This document shows positions 48,661 to 57,831 of a stretch of 58,356 bases of DNA, piece by piece. Below the pieces are notes generated by a model. The model had not been told where the DNA came from, ran no database searches, and worked only from the letters and a program-made list of their open reading frames with translations. Position numbers and translations under genes: made by a program. Each line of letters begins with the position of its first letter. Positions within the stretch are counted from its first letter, which is position 1. This stretch comes from Polaromonas sp. (GTDB taxonomy: Bacteria > Pseudomonadota > Gammaproteobacteria > Burkholderiales > Burkholderiaceae_C): positions 1-58,356 of the forward strand of contig NZ_JAQSDN010000019.1 of the NCBI RefSeq assembly GCF_029945925.1. Reading direction: 5' to 3'.

Positions 48661-49104
48661 TCAGTAGAGGCCGAACAGCTTGGCGCCCAGCACCAGCGTC
48701 AGCGCGATGCTCAGTGCCAGCGTGACCAGTGCGGTGCTTTTGCCGAATTCGTTGCTGAGCCGGTGGGTGGCGTCCATGTAGAGGTGGCGCAGGCCGGCGA
48801 TGAAGTGGTGCAGGTAGGCCCAGATCAGGGCCAGGGCCACCAGCTTCCAGATGAAGCCGGGCAAACCCAGCATGCCGATGTTGAAGGCCGCCTTGAACTT
48901 CTCGAAGGAGATTTCGGAAGAAATCGAGGTGTCGAACATCCAGATGATGAAGGGCATCAGGATGAACATGATGGCGCCGCTGGCGCGGTGGAGGATGGAC
49001 ACCCAGGCCGCCGGTGTCATGCGGTAGGTCGTCAGGTCTTTAAAAGCGTTGATGTTGCGGAACTCGGGCCGCTTCGCACGCTGTTTGGATGCCAGCTCTG
49101 TCAT
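48661..49104 (-). CDS. sdhC: Succinate dehydrogenase cytochrome b556 subunit SdhC
   Basis: SdhC (147 residues) has the signature SILHRASGAIMF (quinone site) and HHFIAGLRHLYMD (heme-ligand His), with three membrane helices. It is the first gene of the sdhCDAB-sdhE-gltA unit. The 215-bp region upstream carries a GGTAACTGCCTGGTAACTAC direct repeat and no clear promoter that I can defend. In related genomes the GntR gene lies directly upstream; here the photolyase and DUF2256 genes come between. Confidence 0.94.
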   Translation of the reverse strand: MTELASKQRAKRPEFRNINAFKDLTTYRMTPAAWVSILHRASGAIMFILMPFIIWMFDTSISSEISFEKFKAAFNIGMLGLPGFIWKLVALALIWAYLHHFIAGLRHLYMDATHRLSNEFGKSTALVTLALSIALTLVLGAKLFGLY

Positions 49105-49319
49105 TGTTGGGCTTTCGTGGGAGGACTGGTAACTGCCTGGTAACTACCCCGGCAAAAAGTCAGGGTAAATAACAATTCAAAACATCCGGATTCTATTGCA
49201 ACGCAGCAACGATTTGACCGGGTGCGGCGATGGCTGCCGCTTTTTGTCGGACAAACCGGGGATTAAATGCCTGCAAGTCGCATTGATCGGCCTGCATCGG
49301 CTGCAAGCTGACGCGAAAG

Positions 49320-50933
49320 TTACAGGTTGTCCAGGTTGTCCAGCATTTCCAGTGCCTGCAAGCGCACACCTTGCCTGTCGTCTGGTGTCATGCGCTGCAG
49401 GTGCTTGACCATCAGCGTCGTACGCGGGTTGCCCGCAAACGCAGCTTCGTGTTGGTCAAGAAAGTTCCAGTACAGCGTGGTCATCGGGCAGGCCCCGGGG
49501 CCGAATCGTGTTCCAGGCTCGTAACTGCAGCCGCTGCAGTAGTTACTCATGCGTTTGATATAGGCGCCGCTGGCCACATAAGGTTTGGAGGTAAAACGCC
49601 CGCCGTTGGCAAACAGCGCCATGCCTGCCGTGTTCGGCAGTTCCACCCATTCCACCGCGTCTACATAGACGGCCAGGTACCAGTCGCACAGCTGCTGTGG
49701 ATGGATCTGCGCCGTCACGCCAAACATGCCGGTGACCATCAGGCGCTGGATATGGTGCGAGTAGCCGTTGGCGAGCGTCTGGCTGATGCACTGGCGCATG
49801 CAGTTCATTCGGGTCTCGCCGGTCCAGTACCACGCGGGCAGGGGCCGGTCGTGGCCGAAGTGGTTGGCAGTCTTGAGGCCAGGCATGTCCAGGAAATACA
49901 CGCCGCGGATGAATTCGCGCCAGCCCAGCACCTGGCGGATGAAACCTTCCACGCTGGCCAGGTCCAGGCCACGCGACCGGTAAGCCTGTTCCGCGGCGTG
50001 AACGACTTCCAGCGGGTTGAGCAGCTTGAGGTTCAGCGAACTCGACAGCAGCGCGTGCCAGCCAAAGTCCAGCCCGGTCCACATCGCGTCCTGGTGGGTG
50101 CCGAAGTGAGGCAGGCGGTGGTTGATGAAATCGTTCAGGGCCACGAGCGCCTGTTCGCGCGTCACCGGCCAGTTGAAGCGTTGCAGATCCCCCGGATGCG
50201 CAGCAAACTGCTGCTCCACCAGCGCGATCACCCCCCGGGTGATGCTGTCCGGTTCGAAGACCAGGGGCCGGGGAACATGCTGGGGGCCGGTCCTGCCAAA
50301 CCCCTTGCGGTTGTCGGCGTCGTAGTTCCATTGCCCGCCTGCCGGCTTTCCGTCGTCCATCAGCACCTGGTACTGCTGGCGCATCATGCGGTAGAAAAAC
50401 TCCATGCGCAGGCTGGCCGACTGGCCGGCCCAGCGGTGGAACTGCGGCAGGGTGCAAAGGAAATGACGGTCCGCCCGCCATTCAATGATGAGTTTTTGCT
50501 GGTTTTCCCTTGCGCTGTCTTGAGAGTTTGCTATGGATTCAAGAGCATTTTCGATGGACTGGCGAACCCGCATGTCGCCCGGCTCCACGCCAACAACGCG
50601 CTCAGGTTGATGGTCGGCGCAAGCTGCAATCAGCCCGTCGGCCAGGGTGGTGTCGCCTTGCGCATCCAGCGCGCGATAGGCCACGCGCCATCCGCGCTGC
50701 CGGAGCGTGTTTGCAAAGTGGCGCATGGCCGACAGGAACAGTACCGTGCGCGCCTTGTGTGACCAGACATGGGTGGACTCTTCCCGTGCTTCGATCATCA
50801 GCACGACGTCCTGCGCCGGGTCAAGACCGTCAAAGGCCGCAGAGTCTTCGTCGAGCTGGTCGCCCAGGATCAGGATGAGATGGCGGCAGGAAGCAGGGCG
50901 CATTGCCGCGATTGTCCCCAAACCGGGGGGCAT
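49320..50933 (-). CDS. Iron-sulfur bacterial cryptochrome/photolyase (PhrB, (6-4) type)
   Basis: About 537 residues of the FeS-BCP group, which repair (6-4) photoproducts using FAD and carry a [4Fe-4S] cluster. The N-terminal Rossmann-like domain begins HLILILGDQLDED. The FAD domain contains GWREFIRGVYFLDMP and WYWTGETRMNCMRQCI. The C-terminal cluster cysteines are seen in NYCSGCSYEPGTRFGPGACP and the CMRQC region. ATG 50933 follows GGGG by 5 bp; ATG 50903 (before RPASCRH) is an alternative. The DUF2256 gene lies just upstream. It interrupts the usual gntR-sdhC neighbourhood. Confidence 0.9.
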   Translation of the reverse strand: MPPGLGTIAAMRPASCRHLILILGDQLDEDSAAFDGLDPAQDVVLMIEAREESTHVWSHKARTVLFLSAMRHFANTLRQRGWRVAYRALDAQGDTTLADGLIAACADHQPERVVGVEPGDMRVRQSIENALESIANSQDSARENQQKLIIEWRADRHFLCTLPQFHRWAGQSASLRMEFFYRMMRQQYQVLMDDGKPAGGQWNYDADNRKGFGRTGPQHVPRPLVFEPDSITRGVIALVEQQFAAHPGDLQRFNWPVTREQALVALNDFINHRLPHFGTHQDAMWTGLDFGWHALLSSSLNLKLLNPLEVVHAAEQAYRSRGLDLASVEGFIRQVLGWREFIRGVYFLDMPGLKTANHFGHDRPLPAWYWTGETRMNCMRQCISQTLANGYSHHIQRLMVTGMFGVTAQIHPQQLCDWYLAVYVDAVEWVELPNTAGMALFANGGRFTSKPYVASGAYIKRMSNYCSGCSYEPGTRFGPGACPMTTLYWNFLDQHEAAFAGNPRTTLMVKHLQRMTPDDRQGVRLQALEMLDNLDNL

Positions 50934-50957
50934 CAATGCCCCGCAGTGCAATACGGT

Positions 50958-51137
50958 CTATGTTTTGTCGGCTACTGCGGCCGGCTTGCCCGTGACTGGC
51001 TTGTTCGCGCGGCAGGCCTGGGAGCAGTATTTCACCTCGTCCCAGTTTTTTGCCCAGCTTTTGCGCCAGCTCATTTCACGGCCGCAGGCCAGGCAGGTCT
51101 TGGACGGCAGCGATGACTTGTTGCCCTTGAAACCCAT
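50958..51137 (-). CDS. DUF2256 zinc-ribbon-like small protein
   Basis: A 59-residue protein: it starts MGFKGNKSSLPSKTC and has CLACG at about 15 and YCSQACR at about 37, with a Trp-rich middle (MSWRKSWAKNWDEVKYC). This matches DUF2256, a family repeatedly found beside cryptochrome/photolyase genes, so a link with the enzyme encoded 24 bp downstream is likely, although its role is not established. The start is the ATG at 51137; the gntR stop lies only 8 bp upstream. The gene is short and easily missed. Confidence 0.85.
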   Translation of the reverse strand: MGFKGNKSSLPSKTCLACGREMSWRKSWAKNWDEVKYCSQACRANKPVTGKPAAVADKT

Positions 51138-51145
51138 GGCTGCTT

Positions 51146-51916
51146 TCAGCTCAGGCTGTTGCGGTAGTAGTGGGTGTCGGTGCGGTAGTAACCGCGCCGC
51201 AATTCCATCGGCACGTCGTTGTAGGTGTAGGCGATGCGCTCCACGCTCAGCAGCGGCGTGCCCTGTTCTACTTTCAGGAGCAGCTCGCGCCCATCGGTGG
51301 CGGCCTCGGCGCGTATTTTTTCTTCCGCGCGAACCATGCGCACATTGAACTCGGTCTCGAACAGCGCGTACATCGGGCCGTGGTAGTCGGCCAGCCGCTC
51401 GGTGGTCAGGCCCTTGAACGGGGCGGCCGGCAACCAGAGGTCTTCCAGAATCGTCGGTGTCCCGGCAAAACTCAGCACGCGGCGTGCCTGCAGCACGGCG
51501 TCACCAGAGCGCAGCGCCAGCGCGCGGGCGATGTCGGCGCTGGCGCGCACGCGCCGGCAGTCGATGATGTCGCGCTGGGCCGGGCCTTCGCTGCCCGGTG
51601 TGCCGCTGTCGGGCACGAGTTTGAGGAAACGGAACTGCACATGCTGTTCGGCATGCGTGGCCACAAACGTGCCCTTGCCTTGGCGCCGCACCACCAGGTT
51701 GTCGGCCGCCAGTTCGTCAATCGCCTTGCGCACCGTGCCCTGGCTCACGCGGTAGCGGGCGGCCAGGTCCATCTCGGAGGGGATGGCTTCGCCCGGCTTC
51801 CACTCGCCCGATTGCAGGCTTTGCAGGATCAGGCCCTTGATCTGCTGGTACAGCGGGCTGAAGGCCGGCGTGGCACCAGCAAAATCGTCGGGAGAAGGGG
51901 TGGGAATGGCGGCCAT
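51146..51916 (-). CDS. GntR-family (HutC/UTRA type) regulator of the TCA cluster
   Basis: Regulator of 256 residues. The winged HTH (SPLYQQIKGLILQSLQSGEW, IPSEMDLAARYRVSQGTVRKAIDEL) is followed by a UTRA ligand-binding domain (about 100-255). It lies divergently from mdh with 214 bp between; a palindrome is found directly in front of its start. In related genomes this regulator stands between mdh and sdh genes, so it probably controls TCA-cycle genes; ligand unknown. ATG 51916 is chosen; the earlier ATG at 51967 would put the operator inside the gene. Confidence 0.88.
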   Translation of the reverse strand: MAAIPTPSPDDFAGATPAFSPLYQQIKGLILQSLQSGEWKPGEAIPSEMDLAARYRVSQGTVRKAIDELAADNLVVRRQGKGTFVATHAEQHVQFRFLKLVPDSGTPGSEGPAQRDIIDCRRVRASADIARALALRSGDAVLQARRVLSFAGTPTILEDLWLPAAPFKGLTTERLADYHGPMYALFETEFNVRMVRAEEKIRAEAATDGRELLLKVEQGTPLLSVERIAYTYNDVPMELRRGYYRTDTHYYRNSLS

Positions 51917-51945
51917 GGCTTGGGGGGTGAATGCCTGCAATGATA

Positions 51946-51957
51946 TCTTATATAAGA
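51946..51957. promoter_or_regulatory. Palindromic operator candidate in the gntR-mdh gap
   Basis: TCTTATATAAGA is a perfect 12-bp palindrome 30 bp ahead of gntR, extended by ATAAGACATAAGAC, a direct repeat of the right half (to 51965). It is AT-rich in GC-rich surroundings and fits the symmetrical sites bound by GntR dimers. It could govern gntR and the divergent mdh. Confidence 0.6.
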
Positions 51958-52130
51958 CATAAGACAAATTGACGCCCCCGGGTTTTCCAGCGTAAAATCT
52001 TTGGCTGAGTCGATCGCAATGCTTTGCCCCGTGTGATGTATTTCACATGCGTCCGGGGCACCTCGGGCTGCGCAAAACACTTCATTGTTACCCCTTCAAC
52101 CGATTTACAACCTTCCTGGAGTTCTCCATC

Positions 52131-53117
<987 letters not shown>

Positions 53118-53121
53118 TTCG

Positions 53122-54219
53122 ATGAGCGTCGTGCGCCGCGCAGGGCCGCCCCAAGCAAGCACAGCCCCTGGCAGCGAGGAAAGGGGCAGCGTACCGCCGA
53201 AGGCACACGAAGTGACAAGCGTGGGGGCGCGCCAACATCCTCGCGACGTTCTTCTGGGGGCACAGGCCGCGGCAGCTTTCCTGCCGGTCTGTGACCATTA
53301 CAGCGGCGTCGAGGCGCGGATGCGCAAAAGCCTGCAACTGCAGGCGGAGATGACCGAGGAGTTCGGCACCTGCGTGTTCGACGTGACGCTGGACTGCGAG
53401 GACGGCGCGCCCGTCGGCGGCGAGGCCGACCACGCGGCGCTGGTTTGCGCGCTGGTCGCGCAGGCCGGTGACGCGGCGCGTGTGGCGGTGCGGGTTCATG
53501 CGGTGGACCATCCGGCGTTTGAGGCGGACATTGCCACGATTGCCGGCCAGGTCGGCGGCAGGCTCTGCCACCTCATGGTGCCCAAGGTCGAATCGGTCGC
53601 TGACGTTGAACGTGTGGTGGCTGCCCTGGCCGCGGCCTCGCGGCTCGAGCTGCCGGTCCATGTGCTGCTGGAATCGCCCGCGGCGGTGCACCGTGCTTTT
53701 GACATTGCGGCCCATCCGCGTGTGCAGTCGCTCAGCTTTGGCCTGATGGACTTTGTTTCCAGCCACGGTGGCGCCATTCCTGCCGGGGGCATGAGCAGCC
53801 AGGGCCAGTTCACGCATCCGCTGGTGGTGCGTGCCAAGCTCGAGATCGCTTCAGCCTGCCACGCCTACGGCAAAGTCCCCTCGCACTGTGTTGTCACCGA
53901 ATTCAGTGACACTGCAGCCATGAAGGCGGCTGCGCAAAAAGCCGCCCTTGAGTTCGGCTATACCCGGATGTGGAGCATCCACCCGGGCCAGATCCGCCCC
54001 ATCCTGGAGGCTTTCGCGCCCAGCGAAGGCGAGATTGAAAATGCTACAAAAATAATAGCTGCGGCCGCCCGTGCCGATTGGGCGCCCATCAGTTTTGAAG
54101 GTCAGTTGCACGACCGCGCCAGTTACCGCTATTTCTGGCAGGTGCTCGAACGCGCGCACCAGACCGGCCGTGTGCTCGCGCAAGAGGCGCAGGTCTATTT
54201 TTCCGCTGCGCTTCATTAG
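53122..54219 (+). CDS. CitE-like HpcH/HpaI aldolase/lyase family protein
   Basis: A 365-residue TIM-barrel protein of the citrate-lyase-beta/malyl-CoA lyase family. [19 protein letters not shown], the Glu in LLESPAAVH and [13 protein letters not shown] mark the metal and substrate sites. It probably cleaves or forms a CoA thioester such as malyl- or citramalyl-CoA; the substrate is not known. Codons of about 3-36 (to [10 protein letters not shown]) are encoded by a dispersed GC-rich repeat, so the N-terminus is unusual; GTG 53221, right after the repeat, is an alternative start. A second repeat is embedded at 54041-54072. It lies between mdh and acnB. Confidence 0.85.
   Translation: MSVVRRAGPPQASTAPGSEERGSVPPKAHEVTSVGARQHPRDVLLGAQAAAAFLPVCDHYSGVEARMRKSLQLQAEMTEEFGTCVFDVTLDCEDGAPVGGEADHAALVCALVAQAGDAARVAVRVHAVDHPAFEADIATIAGQVGGRLCHLMVPKVESVADVERVVAALAAASRLELPVHVLLESPAAVHRAFDIAAHPRVQSLSFGLMDFVSSHGGAIPAGGMSSQGQFTHPLVVRAKLEIASACHAYGKVPSHCVVTEFSDTAAMKAAAQKAALEFGYTRMWSIHPGQIRPILEAFAPSEGEIENATKIIAAAARADWAPISFEGQLHDRASYRYFWQVLERAHQTGRVLAQEAQVYFSAALH
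53129..53235. repeat. Dispersed GC-rich repeat at the start of the CitE-like gene
   Basis: GGCCGCCCCAAG, GGGGCAGCGTA and CAAGCGTGGGGGCGC occur in the same order as in the trpF copy (33541-33650). The hairpin part (GCCCCTGGCAGCGAGGAAAG, then GGGC) is diverged. It lies 12 bp after the mdh stop and runs into the coding frame. Confidence 0.6.
54041..54072. repeat. GCTACAAAAATAATAGCTGC repeat inside the CitE-like gene
   Basis: ATGCTACAAAAATAATAGCT, then GCGGCCGCCCGT. It encodes [11 protein letters not shown]. The same 20-bp word occurs on the minus strand within trpF. It fits a helix near the C-terminus without breaking the frame. Confidence 0.5.
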
Positions 54220-54259
54220 ACCGATTTGCTCATCCTCATCCGTTTTCCCAGGAACCCTC

Positions 54260-54901
54260 ATGAAACTCATTGTTCTCACCGCCATGGCACTTGCCGCTCC
54301 TGCCATGCTGCTGGCCCAGACCGCACCTGCGAAGGCTGCACCTGCCAAAGCTGCACCGAAGTCCGCGCTGTCTGGGTCCTCCCAGCCTGTCCAGGCCGCC
54401 AAACGCGCGCCCATCAAACGCTCTGCCGCCAAGGTGGTGGAAGAAATGACGCCCATCGATGACGACCCCAGCGTTACCCTGACCCCCGAAGACTTGGAGC
54501 TCGCCAAGCGGGTGCATGTGGGTGCCATACCTTGCGAACTGGGTGCCTCGGTTACCGTCACGCCAAGCACGAAACGCCCGGGTTTTTTCCTGGTCCAGAC
54601 AAAAACCACGAAGTTTTACATGCACCCGGTGGGAAGCCGCACCGGCGCCATACGCCTGGAAGATGGCCGTGCCGGCGCGATGTGGCTGCAGTTGGGCAAC
54701 AAGTCCATGCTGATGAGCCAGAAGCTGGGCCAGCGTCTGGCCGATGAATGCATGAGCCCGTTGCAGGCAGCTTTTGCCGACGAGATGAAGAAAAACCCTC
54801 CGGTGAGCATTCTGGATCCCCTGCCCGCAGACAAGCCGGCTACCGCACTGGCTGGCACGGGTTCTGCTCAACCCGCACAGGCGCCGGCCAAAGCCGAATA
54901 A
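54260..54901 (+). CDS. Secreted hypothetical protein upstream of acnB
   Basis: Unrecognised protein of 213 residues. A signal peptide (MKLIVLTAMALAAPAMLLAQ) predicts export. An Ala/Lys/Pro-rich linker (to about 60) is followed by a compact domain with VHVGAIPCELGASVTV, FYMHPVGSRTGAIRLED and a second Cys (ADECMSPLQ); two cysteines could form a disulfide. The C-terminus is again Ala/Pro-rich. ATG 54260 follows AGGAAC. It is 40 bp after the CitE-like gene and 72 bp before acnB, and probably co-transcribed. Confidence 0.75.
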   Translation: MKLIVLTAMALAAPAMLLAQTAPAKAAPAKAAPKSALSGSSQPVQAAKRAPIKRSAAKVVEEMTPIDDDPSVTLTPEDLELAKRVHVGAIPCELGASVTVTPSTKRPGFFLVQTKTTKFYMHPVGSRTGAIRLEDGRAGAMWLQLGNKSMLMSQKLGQRLADECMSPLQAAFADEMKKNPPVSILDPLPADKPATALAGTGSAQPAQAPAKAE

Positions 54902-54973
54902 CACAAGGCGAGTACCCCGCCAGGCGCGCACCACTTTGACTTTGCAAATTTTTGAGTACAGGAGAAGAAAACC

Positions 54974-57601
54974 ATGATGCCCGAGTTCATAACAACCTAC
55001 CGCAACCACGTGGCCGAGCGGGCCACACTCGGCATTCCGCCGTTGCCCCTGTCTGCCAAACAGACGGGCGAAGTCATCGAGCTGCTGAAAAACCCACCCA
55101 AGGGCGAAGAGGCCTTCCTGGTCGAACTGATCACGCACCGCGTGCCGGCCGGTGTCGATGACGCGGCCAAAGTCAAGGCCAGCTACCTGGCCGCCGTGGC
55201 GCATGGCACCGAGAAATGTTCCCTGATCTCGCGTGAAAAAGCCACGCAGTTGCTGGGCACCATGCTGGGCGGCTACAACATCAGCCCGATGATCGATTTG
55301 CTCGACGACGCTGAAGAAAGTGTCGCCACCCAGGCCGCCAGCGGCCTGAAAAACACCTTGCTGATGTTCGACCAGTTCCACGATGTCAAGGAAAAAGCCG
55401 ACAAGGGCAACAAATACGCCAAGGCCGTGTTGCAGAGCTGGGCCGACGCCGAGTGGTTCACCAGCCGCCCGGAAGTGCCTGAGTCCATCATGCTGACCGT
55501 GTTCAAGGTGGCCGGCGAGATCAACACCGACGACCTGTCGCCCGCGCCCGACGCCTGGAGCCGCCCCGACATCCCGCTGCACGCGCTGGCCATGCACAAA
55601 AATGCCCGCCCCGGCCAAAGTGTCGAATCTTTACCCGAAGAAGACGGCAAACGCGGCCCGGTCAAATTCATCGAGGAGCTGAAAGCCAAGGGCAACCTGG
55701 TGGCTTATGTTGGCGACGTGGTGGGAACCGGATCCTCGCGCAAGTCAGCGACCAACTCGGTGCTGTGGTTCACCGGCCAGGACATTCCCTATGTGCCGAA
55801 CAAGCGTTTTGGCGGCGTCTGTCTGGGCTCCAAAATCGCCCCGATTTTCTACAACACCATGGAAGACTCCGGCGCGTTGCCGATCGAGCTCGACGTGAGC
55901 CAGATGGCCATGGGCGACGTGATCGAGCTGCGCCCCTACGATGGCAAGGCGCTGAAAGACGGCAAGGTGATTGCCGAGTTCAAGCTCAAGAGCGAGGTGC
56001 TGTTTGACGAAGTGCGCGCCGGCGGCCGCATTCCGCTGATCGTCGGCCGCGGCCTGACGGCCAAGGCGCGCTGGGCGCTGGGCCTGCCGGTGTCGACCCT
56101 GTTCCGTCTGCCGCAGGCGCCCGTCGCCAGCGAGCGTGGTTTCACGCTGGCGCAGAAAATGGTTGGCCGCGCGGTCGGTCTGCCCGAAGGCCAGGGCGTG
56201 CGCCCCGGGACCTATTGCGAGCCGAAGATGACGTCCGTGGGTTCCCAGGACACCACCGGCCCGATGACGCGCGACGAATTGAAAGACCTGGCCTGCCTGG
56301 GCTTTTCCGCCGACCTGGTGATGCAGTCCTTCTGCCACACGGCCGCTTATCCCAAGCCGGTCGACGTGAAGATGCATCACGAGCTGCCCGAGTTCATGAG
56401 CGACCGCGGCGGCATCCCGCTGCGCCCGGGTGACGGCATCATCCACAGCTGGCTCAACCGCATGCTGCTGCCCGACACCGTCGGCACCGGCGGCGACAGC
56501 CACACGCGTTTCCCGATCGGCATCAGCTTCCCGGCAGGTTCCGGCCTGGTGGCTTTTGGCGCCGCCACCGGTGTGATGCCGCTGGACATGCCCGAGTCGG
56601 TGCTGGTGCGTTTCAAGGGCGAGATGCAGCCCGGCATCACCTTGCGTGACCTGGTCAATGCAATCCCGCTGTACGCCATCAAGGCCGGCCTGCTGACCGT
56701 CGCCAAGCAGGGCAAGACGAACATCTTCTCGGGCCGCATCCTCGAAATCGAAGGCTTGCCCGATCTGAAGGTCGAGCAGGCGTTTGAATTGAGCGATGCC
56801 TCGGCCGAACGTTCGGCCGGCGGCTGCACGGTGCACCTGAACAAGGAACCCATCATCGAGTACATCACCAGCAACATCACCATGCTCAAGTGGATGATTG
56901 CCTCGGGTTACTCGGACGTGCGCACCATCAAGCGCCGCATCGCCGCCATGGAAGCCTGGCTGGCCGACCCGCAGCTGCTCAAGGCCGATGCCGATGCGGA
57001 ATACACCGCCGTGATCGAAATCGACCTGGCCGACATCCACGAACCCATCGTGGCCTGTCCGAACGACCCGGACGACGTGAAGACCCTGAGCGAAGTGGCC
57101 GGCAGCAAGATCGATGAAGTGTTCATCGGCAGCTGCATGACCAACATCGGCCATTTCCGCGCGGCCTCCAAGCTGCTCGAGAACAAGCGCGATATCCCGG
57201 TCAAGCTCTGGATGGCGCCGCCCACCAAGATGGATGCCAAGCAGCTGACCGAAGAAGGCCACTACGGTGTGCTGGGTTCGGCCGGTGCGCGCATGGAAAT
57301 GCCGGGCTGCAGCCTGTGCATGGGCAACCAGGCGCAGGTCAAAGAGGGCGCCACGGTGTTCTCGACCTCGACGCGCAACTTCCCGAACCGCCTGGGCAAG
57401 AACTCCAACGTGTACCTGGGCTCTGCCGAGCTGGCGGCGATCTGCTCCAAGCTGGGCCGCATTCCGACCAAGGCCGAGTACATGGCCGACATGGGTGTGC
57501 TCACCGCTGCCAGCGCCGAGGTCTACCAGTACCTCAACTTCGACCAGGTCAAGGACTACACCGACATGGCTGATACGGTGAAAGACAGCGTGCCGGCCTG
57601 A
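54974..57601 (+). CDS. acnB: Aconitate hydratase B
   Basis: AcnB (875 residues) converts citrate to isocitrate with a [4Fe-4S] cluster. The N-terminal HEAT-like domain starts [14 protein letters not shown]; the swivel domain has [16 protein letters not shown]; the cluster ligands appear in [14 protein letters not shown] and [24 protein letters not shown] is diagnostic. A second ATG follows the first directly. AGGAG lies 9 bp upstream. It is the last gene of the mdh unit and is followed by a very strong terminator. Confidence 0.97.
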   Translation: MMPEFITTYRNHVAERATLGIPPLPLSAKQTGEVIELLKNPPKGEEAFLVELITHRVPAGVDDAAKVKASYLAAVAHGTEKCSLISREKATQLLGTMLGGYNISPMIDLLDDAEESVATQAASGLKNTLLMFDQFHDVKEKADKGNKYAKAVLQSWADAEWFTSRPEVPESIMLTVFKVAGEINTDDLSPAPDAWSRPDIPLHALAMHKNARPGQSVESLPEEDGKRGPVKFIEELKAKGNLVAYVGDVVGTGSSRKSATNSVLWFTGQDIPYVPNKRFGGVCLGSKIAPIFYNTMEDSGALPIELDVSQMAMGDVIELRPYDGKALKDGKVIAEFKLKSEVLFDEVRAGGRIPLIVGRGLTAKARWALGLPVSTLFRLPQAPVASERGFTLAQKMVGRAVGLPEGQGVRPGTYCEPKMTSVGSQDTTGPMTRDELKDLACLGFSADLVMQSFCHTAAYPKPVDVKMHHELPEFMSDRGGIPLRPGDGIIHSWLNRMLLPDTVGTGGDSHTRFPIGISFPAGSGLVAFGAATGVMPLDMPESVLVRFKGEMQPGITLRDLVNAIPLYAIKAGLLTVAKQGKTNIFSGRILEIEGLPDLKVEQAFELSDASAERSAGGCTVHLNKEPIIEYITSNITMLKWMIASGYSDVRTIKRRIAAMEAWLADPQLLKADADAEYTAVIEIDLADIHEPIVACPNDPDDVKTLSEVAGSKIDEVFIGSCMTNIGHFRAASKLLENKRDIPVKLWMAPPTKMDAKQLTEEGHYGVLGSAGARMEMPGCSLCMGNQAQVKEGATVFSTSTRNFPNRLGKNSNVYLGSAELAAICSKLGRIPTKAEYMADMGVLTAASAEVYQYLNFDQVKDYTDMADTVKDSVPA

Positions 57602-57622
57602 TTTTTATGTCAGTTCGACGTT

Positions 57623-57656
57623 AATGAAAAAGCGGCCTTTGGGCCGCTTTTTCATT
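57623..57656. terminator. Strong terminator after acnB
   Basis: AATGAAAAAGCGGCC (57623-57637) pairs perfectly over 15 bp with GGCCGCTTTTTCATT (57642-57656) around TTTG. The T-run is within the stem. It works in both directions in principle and ends the mdh-acnB unit 22 bp after the stop. Confidence 0.9.
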
Positions 57657-57697
57657 ACCTCTTGCTCACAAGAAACAAAACCCCCCACATTATGAAA

Positions 57698-57770
57698 ACC
57701 GTTCGAGCTGAGCCTGTCGAAGCCTCTGTGCAAACCGAAACAGCCCTTCGACAAGCTCAGGGCGAACGGT
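57698..57770. repeat. Long inverted repeat (CTGAGCCTGTCGAAG / CTTCGACAAGCTCAG type)
   Basis: Left arm 57698-57722 and right arm 57746-57770 match in 22 of 25 positions as inverted copies around a 23-nt loop. It contains the words GAGCCTGTCGAAG and CCTTCGACAAGCTCAGGG that recur as an intergenic repeat in many proteobacteria. Translations of it give the well-known spurious FALSLSKG peptide. Confidence 0.75.
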
Positions 57771-57831
57771 GTTTCTTCGGGAACGCCTAGCCCGCGCGCG
57801 GGATTGGGATGCTCAATAGCTGGAATCATTC

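Noticed and set aside
46396..49143. A 915-codon open frame antisense to sdhA, sdhD and sdhC
   Set aside because: Composition artefact of GC-rich coding DNA; the opposite strand encodes clearly conserved proteins. The same applies to the long antisense frames over rseB-mucD (12251-14581) and lepA-rnc (16704-19031).
57605..57829. A 74-codon minus-strand frame just after acnB
   Set aside because: It is the translation of the acnB terminator and the long inverted repeat; FALSLSKG and FDRLSSNG are the usual artefact peptides of that repeat.
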